DNA of 64,000 nt. Origin: Pycnococcus provasolii. Taxonomy: Eukaryota; Chlorophyta; Pseudoscourfieldiophyceae; Pseudoscourfieldiales; Pycnococcaceae. The stretch's first letter is position 1. Every line of letters starts with the position of its first letter. The position numbers and the translations under genes are program-made. Shown here piece by piece: positions 50,701 through 61,337 of this stretch. Location of the stretch: the NCBI GenBank assembly GCA_938743325.2, contig OW568862.1, forward strand, positions 349,501 to 413,500. The letters run 5' to 3'. The notes beneath the pieces are model-generated. The model had not been told where the DNA came from, did no database searches, and worked only from the letters and a program-made list of their open reading frames with translations.

Positions 50701-53700
50701 GTGCTATCAGGTCGCTCGGGAAGGGCACCACCGCGGCGTTCGCTTGCATGGCTTGAGCACGCCGCCCCAGTGGTGACACTGTCTCGCACGAACGCCGCAT
50801 GCAGTGCCGATGCGCGGATGTTCCTTGGCACATCTCCGCCGCCATCACCCTTAGCCGCCGTTCTGCAAGCTGGTGGGGTTCTGGCGGATGCGAGCCTTGC
50901 AAACCAGCGAGTTTTGGGAGTGCGTGCAGTCCTACCACCCAAGGAAAATGCGACCTTGGAAGTGCTCGCGTCGACGCAACTTTCACCGATGCGTGCCTTC
51001 GTCGGCTTCTCAAGCATTGCCGGGCTTCTGGGAAATAAAGGTCAGCTGGCGTATGCATTTGCCAATGAGGCGATGGCACGAACACTCGACGGCTGCCGCC
51101 TTGTGACGGGCATGACAAGTTCGGCGATACAGTACGGAGCTTGGGGCGGTGAGTCGGGTGGAATGGCAGCGTCCGTGCTTAGTCGAATTGAAAGTGCAGG
51201 CTTTGGATTCATGCAGGAACGCCAGGCTCTTGCCGTACTGGCTCTTACTCTCGACCCAACATTCCGAGTGCATCTCATTGGCAGTGCGTTTGACTTTCCT
51301 AAACTGGTTGCTTCTGGAGCGGTGTGCGTGCACAACGCTCCCTTCTTTCAAGATGTTTGCGATACCACTACATCAAAGGATATCGCCGTCAAGATCGATT
51401 TACCAACGGAGGAACGTGCAGCCCGACGACATCACCTTCACATGACTCTCGATGCGACAATCGCTTACATTTCGCGCACAGCCGCATCGGTGCTCGGCCG
51501 TGAACTTGATGTCAATGAGCCATTCATGGATGCTGGACTCGACTCACTCACAAGTGTGGAGCTTCGACAAGTGCTGAACACGGGCGGGGACGGTACTGAC
51601 GCCGCCGTGGCACTGAGCCTTCCCGCTACGGCGATCTTCGATTATCCGTCCATCGCCAGTCTTGCTGCGTACGTTGCATCGACGCTGACGACGGACATGG
51701 ATGTAGACGGCGAATTAGTTGTGCACAAACCTGAGGATCGAGATGCGATGGTGGCAGAACCCTTGGTGCTGGCACACATCACTGCGAACACGGCTCTCGC
51801 AACAGAGGAAATGTGCGCAGACACCATTGCAGTTTGTCCGCTCCTTCGCCACGATGTTGATGGTGGCAGCCGCACCACGAAAGGTGGCGGCATGCGCTTT
51901 GGCACTTTCCTCGCAAATGCAGGTCACTTCGATGCACCCGCCTTCCGACTCACGACAAGCGAGAGTCGAGCCATGGATCCTCAACAGCGAATGCTCTGCG
52001 TGCGTGCAGGAGAGGCGCTTTCCACCTCCGTGGAGAAGGATGCTTTCCCCACGACGTGCGTTGCGATTGGAATTGCGGCTGCCGAATATTTGCCGATGAC
52101 TCTTGCATCAGGTGTACGCATCACGCCGCACACTGCAGTTGGTGGATTTCTCAGCGTCGCCTCGGGACGCCTGAGCTATCTCTTTAACCTTGGCGGTGCC
52201 GCCGTGTGCTGCGATACAGCCTGCTCGAGCGCGCTGACGGCGATGTCGCTGGGCGAACATGCTGCGAGATCAGCAGCGCATGGAGCAGCACCTTCGCTGC
52301 TGAGCGGTGCCGCGAACTTGCTTTTGATGGACCGAACGACGCGCCTCTTCGAGGTTGGCGGGTTTCTCGCGCCTGACGGACGCTGCAAGGCACTCGACGC
52401 AGGTGCCGATGGCTACGTGCGATCCGAGGCTTGCACGATGGTGGCAGCAGTTGGTGGTGGTGATGGTGGGGTGATTGTGGCAGGTTCCGGAGTCAACCAG
52501 GATGGACGCAGCAGCGCTCTCACGGCACCCAACGGTCCCGCACAGCAGCGTGTACTAGCGGCGAGCTTGCGATCGGTGCTTGACCGCGTGATGCGCGTGG
52601 ATCTGCACGGCACGGGAACGCCGCTCGGCGACCCGATTGAGGTTGGTGCATTAGTGGCTGTGCTAATGGCGAGAAGGGCGGAGAGCGTCAGCCTCGCCGC
52701 GCGGAAGAGCGCATGGGGACACGCCGAGCCGGCAAGTGGCGGCGTGGGCTTGGCTGCTCTTGCTTTACGCCTCGATGATACCGCGAACGAGGCAATCATC
52801 CACCTGCGAAGTGTGAACGCTTTTGTGGCCGCGAGTCTTCCAGAGAGTGGAGGAGTCACTCTTGCGCGCCAGCACCTTGGAAGATACGAGCAAGGAACGC
52901 GTGCGGCGGGTGGCGTGAGCGCCTTTGCCTTCCAGGGAACCAATGCCAATGTGGCACTGGCATGCGAACCCCATGCCAGTGTTCGGCATTGCGTCGTTGC
53001 ATCGTCGGTGCGACGCGTGTACCATCCGCGATTCTTCTGGATATCAAACATGGAAATGCATGCGCTAGCCGTGTCGCAGCTTTCCGATGCGCCGTTGCCA
53101 CCACCAAGTCCCTTGCCGTGCGAAGCACCCTACGTTTCGGTGTCTTCGGCGGATCTACGCGATGTTCCATCATATGCGTTTCTACGTGATCACATCGTCG
53201 CTGGAGTACCTCTGCTTCCCGCGGCGGCGCTGCTGGATATCGCGTTTTGGCTTGCATACACGGCGGAAGACACTTCGACGACGTCTAGTCCAGGCCTCGT
53301 TGGCACGAGTTTCGTTGCTCCTGTGAATCTTGCGTCGGAGCGACGTGTCCGCGCAGATGTTAGTTTATCTACTGGCACACTTCTACTTAGCACGAGCGAC
53401 CGACGACTTCGCGCATGCACGAGCATTCGTCGCCATGGGCGGGAGGACCTACCCAGGGTAGTCTGCCACTGCCAAAAGCCACAGGGAGCCACTGTCTCCC
53501 CCCAGAACCACATTCGCCATGGCGATCGCGGCGAACCTGCAGCATCCGAGAGCGCTGCAGAGGGGTTCCGGGCGCTGCTGCGTGATGAAGGGCACACCGC
53601 TATTGGATTGCCCGTGAGCGCCTCTGTGATTTACGCATATGCAAGAGCCTCAAAGTCATTGGAATATGGAGCAGCTTTTCAGAGCCTGCAATGTTTGCGT

Positions 53701-55807
53701 ATTTTAGAACGTGGTGGAAGTGCTCTTGTACGTGTGAAGCCGGAGCACAGCTACGCAAGGAGCGGATGGATGTTGCATCCCTCACTGCTCGATGCGGCTT
53801 TTCAGGCTGCAATGCTCACCGAAAATCTGAATGGCACGAATTATAATACCTCCGTCCCGGCATCTCTTGATATGCTGACGATTGCAAGTTCTTTATCTGT
53901 GGGTGGAGCGCGAATCAGTGTTCATCATGGGATTGATGATGACACGACGACGGACCATCGAATCATGCAAGGTGGTAATGTGGCTGTGATGGCTAATAGG
54001 ATGGTGATGAAGGAGATTCCTGCTGATGATGATGTCAGAGCTGCTGCTGCTGATGTCGTCGTTGCCGTCCTGCCGCCGCCCTCATTGAAGAGTTCGAGGA
54101 GGAGATATGCAGAAGACGGAGGAGGGGGATCGTCGGATGATCATCTGCGCAACGCCGTCGCGAACGCAGTACGTGATGCACTCGGCGAAAACGCAGATGA
54201 AATGGATAGCTTGCAAATGGTGGATTTACGTGGCCAACTTGGTCGTCTCTCTGGTGGGATGGCGCCTCCGCTGGAGACGTTTTTTCTTGATGAAGGAGGG
54301 GTCGACGCGCTCGTCGACCGACTTGTGTTGTGGCTGCAACGCGGCCTATGCCCAGACGACGGGGAGCAACATCATCGCACCTTTACTTGCGTGCCCATCA
54401 TGCACGCGGCTTGCATGCATGATTGGGTTGCGCCAACTCCCAAGGGCATGTCGCTGCTTTGGCGTGCATGTTCCCTTCCGTCGTATGCTGCGTGGGCGGC
54501 GTGGTCTCTTTGTCGTCGAAACGACGACATGGTGAAGGCTAACATTCGCGGCACGTTTTCGACGCCACTTTCGCCAACGGATATGTTTCTGAGCCGACTA
54601 AAGATGACATTTTCTTTTGAGGTGGATGGTGAGCTAGATGAGGATCGCCTGAGACGAGCCTTGGCGTACACCTTGCGCTCGTATCCATCTCTGGCGGGTA
54701 GACTAGAAGTGGACTACTGGAGTGGGAGGCTATATTTGAGATGGGGTGAGGAGGGCATGGGTGCCGTGTTTCGACGCCTTCGACGACGACGACACAGCGG
54801 CGGTGGCACGCCCGATGTGGTTGCACTGCAATTCGGCAATACAGCATGGAGGCTGATCATGGCATCGCTAGCGGTACTTGGATGTTTATTTGCGTATTTC
54901 CAGAGTGCCGTGTCGTTCGCGATCGGGGCGCCTGTGCTAACGGTGGTAAGTCTACCTCTAACCACCAAAAAGAAAAAAGAAAACAATCACTGACGACCTA
55001 ACACACTAAATACAGGAGCTGGAAAAGTCAATTGGCGGTGACGAGGAGTCCGGCATGAAGTCGTTTGTCCATTTGCAGTGGGCCCACGCTGTCGCGGATG
55101 GCACGACAATCAACGGCTTTGTGAAAGCCTTGGCAGCGGCATATGAGATGCAGGCCGTGCCTGAGGAGACGCCCGCGGAGTTGATGGCTCCATCGCCGGA
55201 GGCGATTCGCCTTGCGCGTGAGCTGGTGGTCGCAGATAATAATGGCGGCGGTGGCAGCTTTTATGCGCCATCCGGAGGCGGCGGATTCGCATTCCGCAGA
55301 TTTTTTGTGGAGGGCGATCGACGGCATGCGGTAGCGCGCGTGTGGCGCTCGCTCGCTGGCGCGCTGCGCGTGCCGCCGTCGCTTCGGTTCCTGCTCGACG
55401 TGCGCGCAGGCGCGGGTGGAGAGCTGGCGGGCAATGCGCTGCGGTGGGGCGCGCCACTGGCATTTGCCGACGACGACGTCGACGACGTCGCCGCTCGGAT
55501 TCGGCTGGCGTCCGCGCGTCTGGCGCGCGACGAGCGCGCTGGCGGTGCGAGCGTGCCGGCGACGCACGTCGTCTCGTCGTTCGCAAATTTTCTCGGCGTG
55601 GTCGATGAGACGGCGTTCGACAACGACGCAGGTGCCCTTGGCGCACCGACGCAAGCGTCGTTGTCGTTCAGCGAGCGCGTGCCGCCGCTCGACGACGACG
55701 AGGTGGGAAATGCGATGGCGAGCGTGCACGCTCGCTGGTGGGGGTTAATTTTATCACAAGCGCCTGACTTTTGTGAAGGGTATGTGTGCAACTTAGTTGC
55801 TATGTAA
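44770..55807 (+). CDS. AT-less bimodular type I polyketide synthase ending in an acyltransferase
   Basis: With the intron at 54946-55015 removed, the product is 3655 residues. Order: acyl-CoA/AMP ligase (about 20-545; TSGTSGKPKG at 182-191, TGD near 427); ACP1 (Ser in GLTS near 611); KS1 (Cys845, His983, His1024); DH1 (His1163, Asp1337); structural half of KR; ER (HGVSGGVG 1750-1757); KR (GGLGVLGG 1955-1962, Tyr2095, Asn2099); ACP2 (Ser2259); KS2 (Cys2485, His2613, His2651); DH2 (His2808, Asp3008); ACP3 (Ser3147); and a C-terminal BAHD/condensation-type acyltransferase (about 3240-3655) with HAVADG (His3416, Asp3420). There is no acyltransferase (AT) domain after either KS, so extender units must come from a separate enzyme. 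Module 2 has a DH but no KR. The likely mode is activation of a carboxylic acid, two extensions, then transfer to an alcohol or amine; the product is unknown. Confidence 0.93.
54946..55015 (+). other. 70-nt spliceosomal intron in the polyketide synthase gene
   Basis: Donor GTAAGT directly follows a complete GTG codon (phase 0); acceptor is TACAG; a CTAAC branch-point candidate at 54998-55002 lies 13 nt from the acceptor AG. Without splicing the frame ends at 54993 in a Lys-rich stretch. With splicing it continues into GAGCTGGAAAAG and reaches the HAVADG acyltransferase motif in the same frame, which is strong internal support. Confidence 0.88.
55803..55807 (+). terminator. TGTAA overlapping the polyketide synthase stop codon
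   Basis: The last codons ATG-TAA form TGTAA, the putative poly(A) word, so signal and stop codon coincide. Confidence 0.3.
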
Positions 55808-55841
55808 AGAAAGTAAAAGAAAAATTGGCAACAATAATGTT

Positions 55842-55846
55842 TTACA
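55842..55846 (-). terminator. TGTAA poly(A) signal of the channel gene
   Basis: TTACA on the plus strand, 86 nt beyond the channel stop codon. Confidence 0.35.
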
Positions 55847-55931
55847 AGGTAGGTTTTGGTACAGTAGTACAAAAAATAATACACTGTAGATAGTAGTCTA
55901 CTTAAAATAATTCAACAAAAAATAAAATACA

Positions 55932-58900
55932 TCACCTCCTGTCGCCGCGTTTCCCAAGCTTCGACATCTTAGCCTTGTGCTTACCCAACTTCTTCGTCAG
56001 CTTGCCCATAAACTTATCCAACATCATTTTGCGCTGCAAGGCATCAAAGAAGCTCGTCGCGCTCAGCAGACTCTCGTTCGTCGCATTCTCACTGAAGTAA
56101 AACAGCATCGTCGCAATCACCAAGTACAGCATGATGTACGATGCCATAATAATAAACGAGATGAAGTAAAAAGGTGCCGTCACTTGTATGCCGCAATCCG
56201 ACTCCAGCTCATGGCACTTATAGCATGCTTCCATAACCTCACTCCAGGCATCCTTAGTAAACACCCGAAACAGAACCAGCAAGCTTGCACTGAAATCAGA
56301 GAAGTTGTTGTTTGTCGTGATCACGTCGTCCCTCGGTAAATCAGCGTACAAGTTCATGCCAAGCACGGCGTACGTGAACATCAGCAGAAACAATAAGCTT
56401 CCAACATTGCCCAACGCAGGCAGAGCATCCAAGAAGGTATTGAACAGCGCCCGTAACCCTCGCGCACCCTTTAATAGTTTGAATAGCCGTCCCACACGAA
56501 AGATCCGAAACACGCTTGGACCTAATCCAATATTCAATCCAAGCATCGAAGGCAAACCGAAGAGCACAATAATCGCATCGAACCGATTCCACGGATCTCT
56601 CCAGTACCGGCTCGGGCCGCACGCTAGTAACTTCAAGATCGCCTCAAACAGAAACACCATGGAGAAAATGAATCCCAGCGAAGTCTGCGCTTCCGTAAAA
56701 ATAGCCGCCTGGTTGTGGTGGTAGCTTGCCATCAGCAGCACGTTGAAGACAATGCAAAGCATGATAAACACGTCAAACCGAGTGCTAAACAGAGCCTGAA
56801 ACATCGCCTTTTGAATGAAGTTGTCGGGTACATCCACGGTCGTTTCCGACTGCTCTGACTGATACTTCTTCGTCTTAATCGCCTCCGCCCAGTGCTTCTG
56901 CTCCTCCGTGCGAAGAACGAGCTCACCCGTTTCCGCCTGAATTCTCAGGTACTGATCCACCACGACACCCACGAGAAGGTTGAAAAAGAAGAGCGATCCC
57001 ATGATGATCCACGCGACAAAGAACAAAAACATCACGGGCTGGGTTCCCGTCGAAGGCTGAGAATCAATGCCAGTGGCGTCGACGGCATCAAACGCAATGT
57101 CGAGCCAGTTGTCCATGGTTGCCACAACAAACAAACTGATCATCGCATTCCACAAATTATCAAAGTTGTACGCACGATTCTTCCACATACGTGATATCAT
57201 CTGCGGCGCAGCAGTGGTGGCGGCCAGCGCCACCGTGGTGGTGGTGGTGGTGGAAGTGTTGGTGGTGGTGACGTTGTCGCTGGCCGCCAGTGTTGTCGTT
57301 AACCCCGTCGCGCTCATCAACACTGTGGTAGTAGCAGTAGTCACATTCGTCGATAGCACATCAATGGAGCTTCCAATCGTTAACGGATTCGTCGTCGTCA
57401 ACGGATTCCCCATGTTTGCCAGAGCTTCAGTCACATTCGGGGGAACAAACATCCCAACACATGCATCCTTGCCCGACACATCAGGATCATTGCACCGATA
57501 GAACGTTAGCCCGAACATCTGCACGCCGAGCACGCCAAAAATGAAAAACAAAAAGCAGCCAAACGTGAGCACGTTCACCGTGGTAGGCATGGATCGAATC
57601 AGCGCAACAACAACCACCTGCATTCCCCGTAGTCTACGAATCATGCGAAGCGGACGCAGCGCACGCAGCAGTCGAAAGCTGCGAAAAATCTTGAATTCCG
57701 GGCTGTTCGTGGCCATAGACATTGTGGACGTGAGCATAATCAGGAAGTCGACCATGTTCCACGCACTGCGCAGGTACGCGCCAGGGTGCATGACAAATCC
57801 CATCGCGATCACCTTCATCAGAAACTCGTAGAAGAAAACGACATTAAAGACGACGTCGCTCAAGTCCACCACCCTTTTCACGGGATCGTCAGGATGCAAA
57901 CTAGGCTTGTCCAATGCCAGAGAAATGCTCGACAGGAAAATAGCAGAGATCAGCATCCACTCGAACCACTGGTCCGTGACCACAAGGTACAAGACCCGCC
58001 TTAGCGTACTCTTGGGTGAAAACAGAAACAGGCTGCGATGTTCCAAAAAAGAAGGGTTGTCCGGTTTCGCCTCGAGCGTGATAATCTCCGGCTTGTCCTT
58101 CTCCTTGCGTGTCCACTTATCTTTCAAAACTGAGATGTAGACGGTGTCCACGGGAACACCCTTCTCGAGCGCCTTCGAGCGCGCCGTCAGCAGCGTGGGT
58201 GGAACGACAAGGTCGTTCGGCTCCATGTCCAATATCGTCTCGTCCTCACAGATGGGACGCAACTGTACCTGATCCTGAACTTTCTCGCGAATTTTATGCC
58301 TGAGGTTGCGGAATACCTTCTGAAACATCGTCGCGCCGTCGCCAACTCCTCCCAAATTTCGCCCGCTCATCTGACGCACCGCGGAGGCAAACTTCCCAGT
58401 TGGCGAAAGTTGAACATCTCGTCTGCCACTTGGGTCCTTCGTCTGCTCCACGAGGGCTTTCAACGTGTCCGTGCTCTTCAGGTGCTTCGCGAGGCCTGGC
58501 ACCTCCCCAACATTCACATGACGGGCCAACAATTTCTGCTCCTCCTTATGCATCGCATTCTGCAGCACACTCGACCCGCCAGCACCAGCAACATTCGCGT
58601 TCTCTGGATCAAGCAGCTTTGCCACGAGCATCTTTGCGTGAGTTGCAGCCCTAGGTTTCGACGTCGTGTCAAACGAGTCACGCCTCTGGTTCGGCGGCGC
58701 CATTCCAAACGTCGTGCCTCCCCCTTTCGCATCGCTTCGAAGCTGTTTGTGCACGCGCGACTGAAGTTTCTGAAAGTTCGTTCGCTGGCGATGCACTAGC
58801 GTCGTGCCCGATGCGCCGCTGGCATTGGCATTCTCCTTCTCGCCGCCTGTTGTTGTTGTTGTTGTTGTTGGTGCTGCTGCTGCTGCTGCATCTCGTGCTC

Positions 58901-61337
58901 CTGCTCCACCGAAACCACCACCGTACGCCTCCATCACAGGTCCAGGACCACCACCACCACCACCACCCGCCCAAACGCCAGTCTCGCTCACTCCCGTCAA
59001 AGGACCGTCTCCTGTTATTGTCCACGGCCCGAAGCGTTCTTCATTACCCGTCAGCCCGCCATAGTGAGCCTTCGACGGGCTATAGCCTTCATCCGGTTTC
59101 ACATTCACGGTAGGAATCGCCTTTTTCGTCTTCAGGCTCTCCCGGCTTCCCTGGAACGGAAGGTTGGACATCTCGGACTGGCCGTCGTCCGCGTCGTCAT
59201 CGCTGTCGCGAACCTCGCCCGGCGCGAGCGGGATATCGTCGTCGCCGATACCGTCGCCGTCATCGTCGACTTCGTCGTACATTTCCACATCTTTCAGAAA
59301 GGTGCGAAGGCGGTCACACTGTAACGCCAGGCGATTGTGACGCCGCCGCGTGATGCGCTCGCCTACAAGCTCAGAGTGCGCAATGCTCTTCTGGTACTCG
59401 ATGCGAGCACGCTCTTCTTGCTGACGCTGTGCTCTCTCGTCATCCGTCTCCTGCCCAAAATTCTGTACGATGATTGCAAAGAACAGCTTCAGCAGAATGA
59501 AGTGCCCAAGAATGAGCCAGAAGATGAAGTAGATGCCGAGCACGCTGCCCTTCGATCGCATGCCAGCCCACAGCAGGAGATACCAGTTGGTTCCCGTGAG
59601 CATTTCGAAGACGCTCACGAAGGAATTGAACAGCGTGTTGAAGTTTCGACGTGGCAGGCTGGTCGTGTCGTCGGGACCGCCGAAGAGCTGCATTCCAAGC
59701 AGAGTGAAGATGAAGATGAACATGGTGAGCACCGCCATGAAGCTGCCGAGAGAGGCGAGGCCGTGCGAGATTGTTTCCATAAGCTTCTTCAACCCGCGAT
59801 TCGAGCGGAGCACTTTCATCGAGCGGAGCACACGCAGAAGGCGGAACGTGCGAAGGCCGGAGAACTGCGACGAGCCACCGTCGCCGAATGGTCCGGCGGT
59901 CAGTACCATCTCAACGAGCCAGAGCGTCACGACGAGGCCATCGAGCAAATTGAACGAGTCGCTGCAGTACTTGATCAGGCCAAACGCCGGCAACTTGAGG
60001 GAAAATTCCATGGCAAACACGACGCTGAACCCAAAGTTCAGCCACGTGAAGATGCCCGCGACGCCCTTGTCCATTCCGGGATAGTCGGCAGCCATCACCA
60101 AGACATTCGCGCCAATGCACGCGAGGATGAGGTTCTCCATTTGCTTGGACATGACAATAGCCTGCAGCTTCGTTTGCCAGCGGCGCTCGCGCGTGTCGAA
60201 TTCGTAAAATGACTTGAGCACCGTGTAGCGCATGAGTCGGTTGAAGAGCGCGCCCTGCGCCTTGCTGTCCTCCTGCACGCCCTTGATCGCCTCGAGCTTC
60301 GACAGCTGCATGTACTTGGCGGTGACAACCGACGTTAGCAGCGCGGTGGCAAACACGCCGCCGAATGCGACGAGGCTCACGAAGAATACGGTTGCCGTCA
60401 CGGGTCCGTTTCCCGCGACGACGGGAGTGAAGATGTAGGCGGACCAGCCTTGCATCGTGATCACCTGGAAGATGATAAGGCTTGCGTCGGAGATGTCGTC
60501 GAAGCTGGTGAATCCGTAGTTTGGATTCTCGCCGGTGGACACGCACGTCTGCATGGCTGGGCAGGTTCCCACCTTGCAAGGCACGTTCCGCGTCGCGTGC
60601 ACGATCAGCGCGTTGCCGTTGTCGTCGACGCGGTCGTCGTGGAAGCACCGGCTTCGCAGCGAGCCGGCAAACTCGTTCACGCCGACGATACCAAATATGA
60701 GGAACAGCCACATGATGAGAAGGAACACGTCGCCAATCATGGGAATGCTTTCCAGTAGCGTCGTGACAAGCATTCGCATGCCCGGCACACCGTTGATTGT
60801 TTTCAGCGGCTTGAGCGCACGGAACGTGCGCAGGCCTGTGAGGTTTCCCCCCAGGTTGGCGTACGCGAGCAGGCCGGTGACAACGATCATGAAGTCGAGC
60901 CAGTTCCACGGGTTGCTTAAGTACGCTTCTCTGCCAAAGATGAAGTTCCTCGCGACGATTTGCAGGACAAATTCGACGGTGAAGATGACGGTGAATACGA
61001 GTTCCGACAGGTCGAGCACGCCGTTCCACGCGTGGTCGGGTGGCAGGCGCGGGTCGAACATGGCCAGAAAGGCGCAGTTGGCGAGAATGAGGAAGAGCAC
61101 CACCTTGTCGTAGTACTTGTGAAAGACGATACGCTGCACGAGTCTCCTGAATCTGTTTCTTTCGCTTAAGATGAACAGGGCATTGTTCGAAGCGTTTAAG
61201 CGTTCCCATCGGTCTTTCAGACGTGTCCATAGACGCTGAAACGAGTTCTTTTGCCGTCGTCCCGACGACTTCTTCTTCTGTCCTCCCGCCGCCGACGACG
61301 AGGAGTCGCCACCACCACCGCCGGAGTCAGGCGCCAT
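55932..61337 (-). CDS. Four-domain voltage-gated cation channel (Cav/Nav superfamily)
   Basis: An 1801-residue channel with four six-TM repeats. S4 voltage sensors with regularly spaced Arg/Lys are seen in every repeat, densest in repeats II and III (FRLLRVLRSMKVLR and FRLLRALRPLRMIRRLR). The pore-loop positions that hold Glu in Ca2+ channels read Gln296 (TMQGW), Thr583 (TGTNW), Asp1409 (TMDNW) and Asp1696 (TKDAW). This Q-T-D-D ring matches neither Cav (EEEE), Nav (DEKA), NALCN (EEKE) nor CatSper (DDDD), so ion selectivity cannot be predicted. The II-III linker is long (about 650-1090) with Gly, Thr and Ala runs; the loop before the repeat III pore is Thr-rich. Ciliated algae use such channels for flagellar and mechanical responses, which is only a guess here. 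The start ATG follows a telo-box-like word by 10 nt. Confidence 0.95.
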   Translation of the reverse strand: MAPDSGGGGGDSSSSAAGGQKKKSSGRRQKNSFQRLWTRLKDRWERLNASNNALFILSERNRFRRLVQRIVFHKYYDKVVLFLILANCAFLAMFDPRLPPDHAWNGVLDLSELVFTVIFTVEFVLQIVARNFIFGREAYLSNPWNWLDFMIVVTGLLAYANLGGNLTGLRTFRALKPLKTINGVPGMRMLVTTLLESIPMIGDVFLLIMWLFLIFGIVGVNEFAGSLRSRCFHDDRVDDNGNALIVHATRNVPCKVGTCPAMQTCVSTGENPNYGFTSFDDISDASLIIFQVITMQGWSAYIFTPVVAGNGPVTATVFFVSLVAFGGVFATALLTSVVTAKYMQLSKLEAIKGVQEDSKAQGALFNRLMRYTVLKSFYEFDTRERRWQTKLQAIVMSKQMENLILACIGANVLVMAADYPGMDKGVAGIFTWLNFGFSVVFAMEFSLKLPAFGLIKYCSDSFNLLDGLVVTLWLVEMVLTAGPFGDGGSSQFSGLRTFRLLRVLRSMKVLRSNRGLKKLMETISHGLASLGSFMAVLTMFIFIFTLLGMQLFGGPDDTTSLPRRNFNTLFNSFVSVFEMLTGTNWYLLLWAGMRSKGSVLGIYFIFWLILGHFILLKLFFAIIVQNFGQETDDERAQRQQEERARIEYQKSIAHSELVGERITRRRHNRLALQCDRLRTFLKDVEMYDEVDDDGDGIGDDDIPLAPGEVRDSDDDADDGQSEMSNLPFQGSRESLKTKKAIPTVNVKPDEGYSPSKAHYGGLTGNEERFGPWTITGDGPLTGVSETGVWAGGGGGGGPGPVMEAYGGGFGGAGARDAAAAAAPTTTTTTTGGEKENANASGASGTTLVHRQRTNFQKLQSRVHKQLRSDAKGGGTTFGMAPPNQRRDSFDTTSKPRAATHAKMLVAKLLDPENANVAGAGGSSVLQNAMHKEEQKLLARHVNVGEVPGLAKHLKSTDTLKALVEQTKDPSGRRDVQLSPTGKFASAVRQMSGRNLGGVGDGATMFQKVFRNLRHKIREKVQDQVQLRPICEDETILDMEPNDLVVPPTLLTARSKALEKGVPVDTVYISVLKDKWTRKEKDKPEIITLEAKPDNPSFLEHRSLFLFSPKSTLRRVLYLVVTDQWFEWMLISAIFLSSISLALDKPSLHPDDPVKRVVDLSDVVFNVVFFYEFLMKVIAMGFVMHPGAYLRSAWNMVDFLIMLTSTMSMATNSPEFKIFRSFRLLRALRPLRMIRRLRGMQVVVVALIRSMPTTVNVLTFGCFLFFIFGVLGVQMFGLTFYRCNDPDVSGKDACVGMFVPPNVTEALANMGNPLTTTNPLTIGSSIDVLSTNVTTATTTVLMSATGLTTTLAASDNVTTTNTSTTTTTTVALAATTAAPQMISRMWKNRAYNFDNLWNAMISLFVVATMDNWLDIAFDAVDATGIDSQPSTGTQPVMFLFFVAWIIMGSLFFFNLLVGVVVDQYLRIQAETGELVLRTEEQKHWAEAIKTKKYQSEQSETTVDVPDNFIQKAMFQALFSTRFDVFIMLCIVFNVLLMASYHHNQAAIFTEAQTSLGFIFSMVFLFEAILKLLACGPSRYWRDPWNRFDAIIVLFGLPSMLGLNIGLGPSVFRIFRVGRLFKLLKGARGLRALFNTFLDALPALGNVGSLLFLLMFTYAVLGMNLYADLPRDDVITTNNNFSDFSASLLVLFRVFTKDAWSEVMEACYKCHELESDCGIQVTAPFYFISFIIMASYIMLYLVIATMLFYFSENATNESLLSATSFFDALQRKMMLDKFMGKLTKKLGKHKAKMSKLGKRGDRR
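58848..58890. repeat. GTT/GCT triplet tract in the channel II-III linker
   Basis: Consecutive GTT then GCT triplets encode adjacent Thr-like and Ala runs on the minus strand, in a cytosolic linker likely tolerant of length change. Confidence 0.85.

Noticed and set aside
49689-51017. Minus-strand open frame of 442 codons inside the polyketide synthase
   Set aside because: It lies opposite verified ER and KR domains with intact motifs; its Ala/Arg/Ser-rich composition is what GC-rich antisense DNA gives. The same holds for the antisense frames at 46606-47640 and 46815-47966.
59911-61230. Minus-strand frame of 439 codons in a second frame of the channel gene
   Set aside because: It overlaps repeats I and II of the channel and is Arg/His-rich without any domain.
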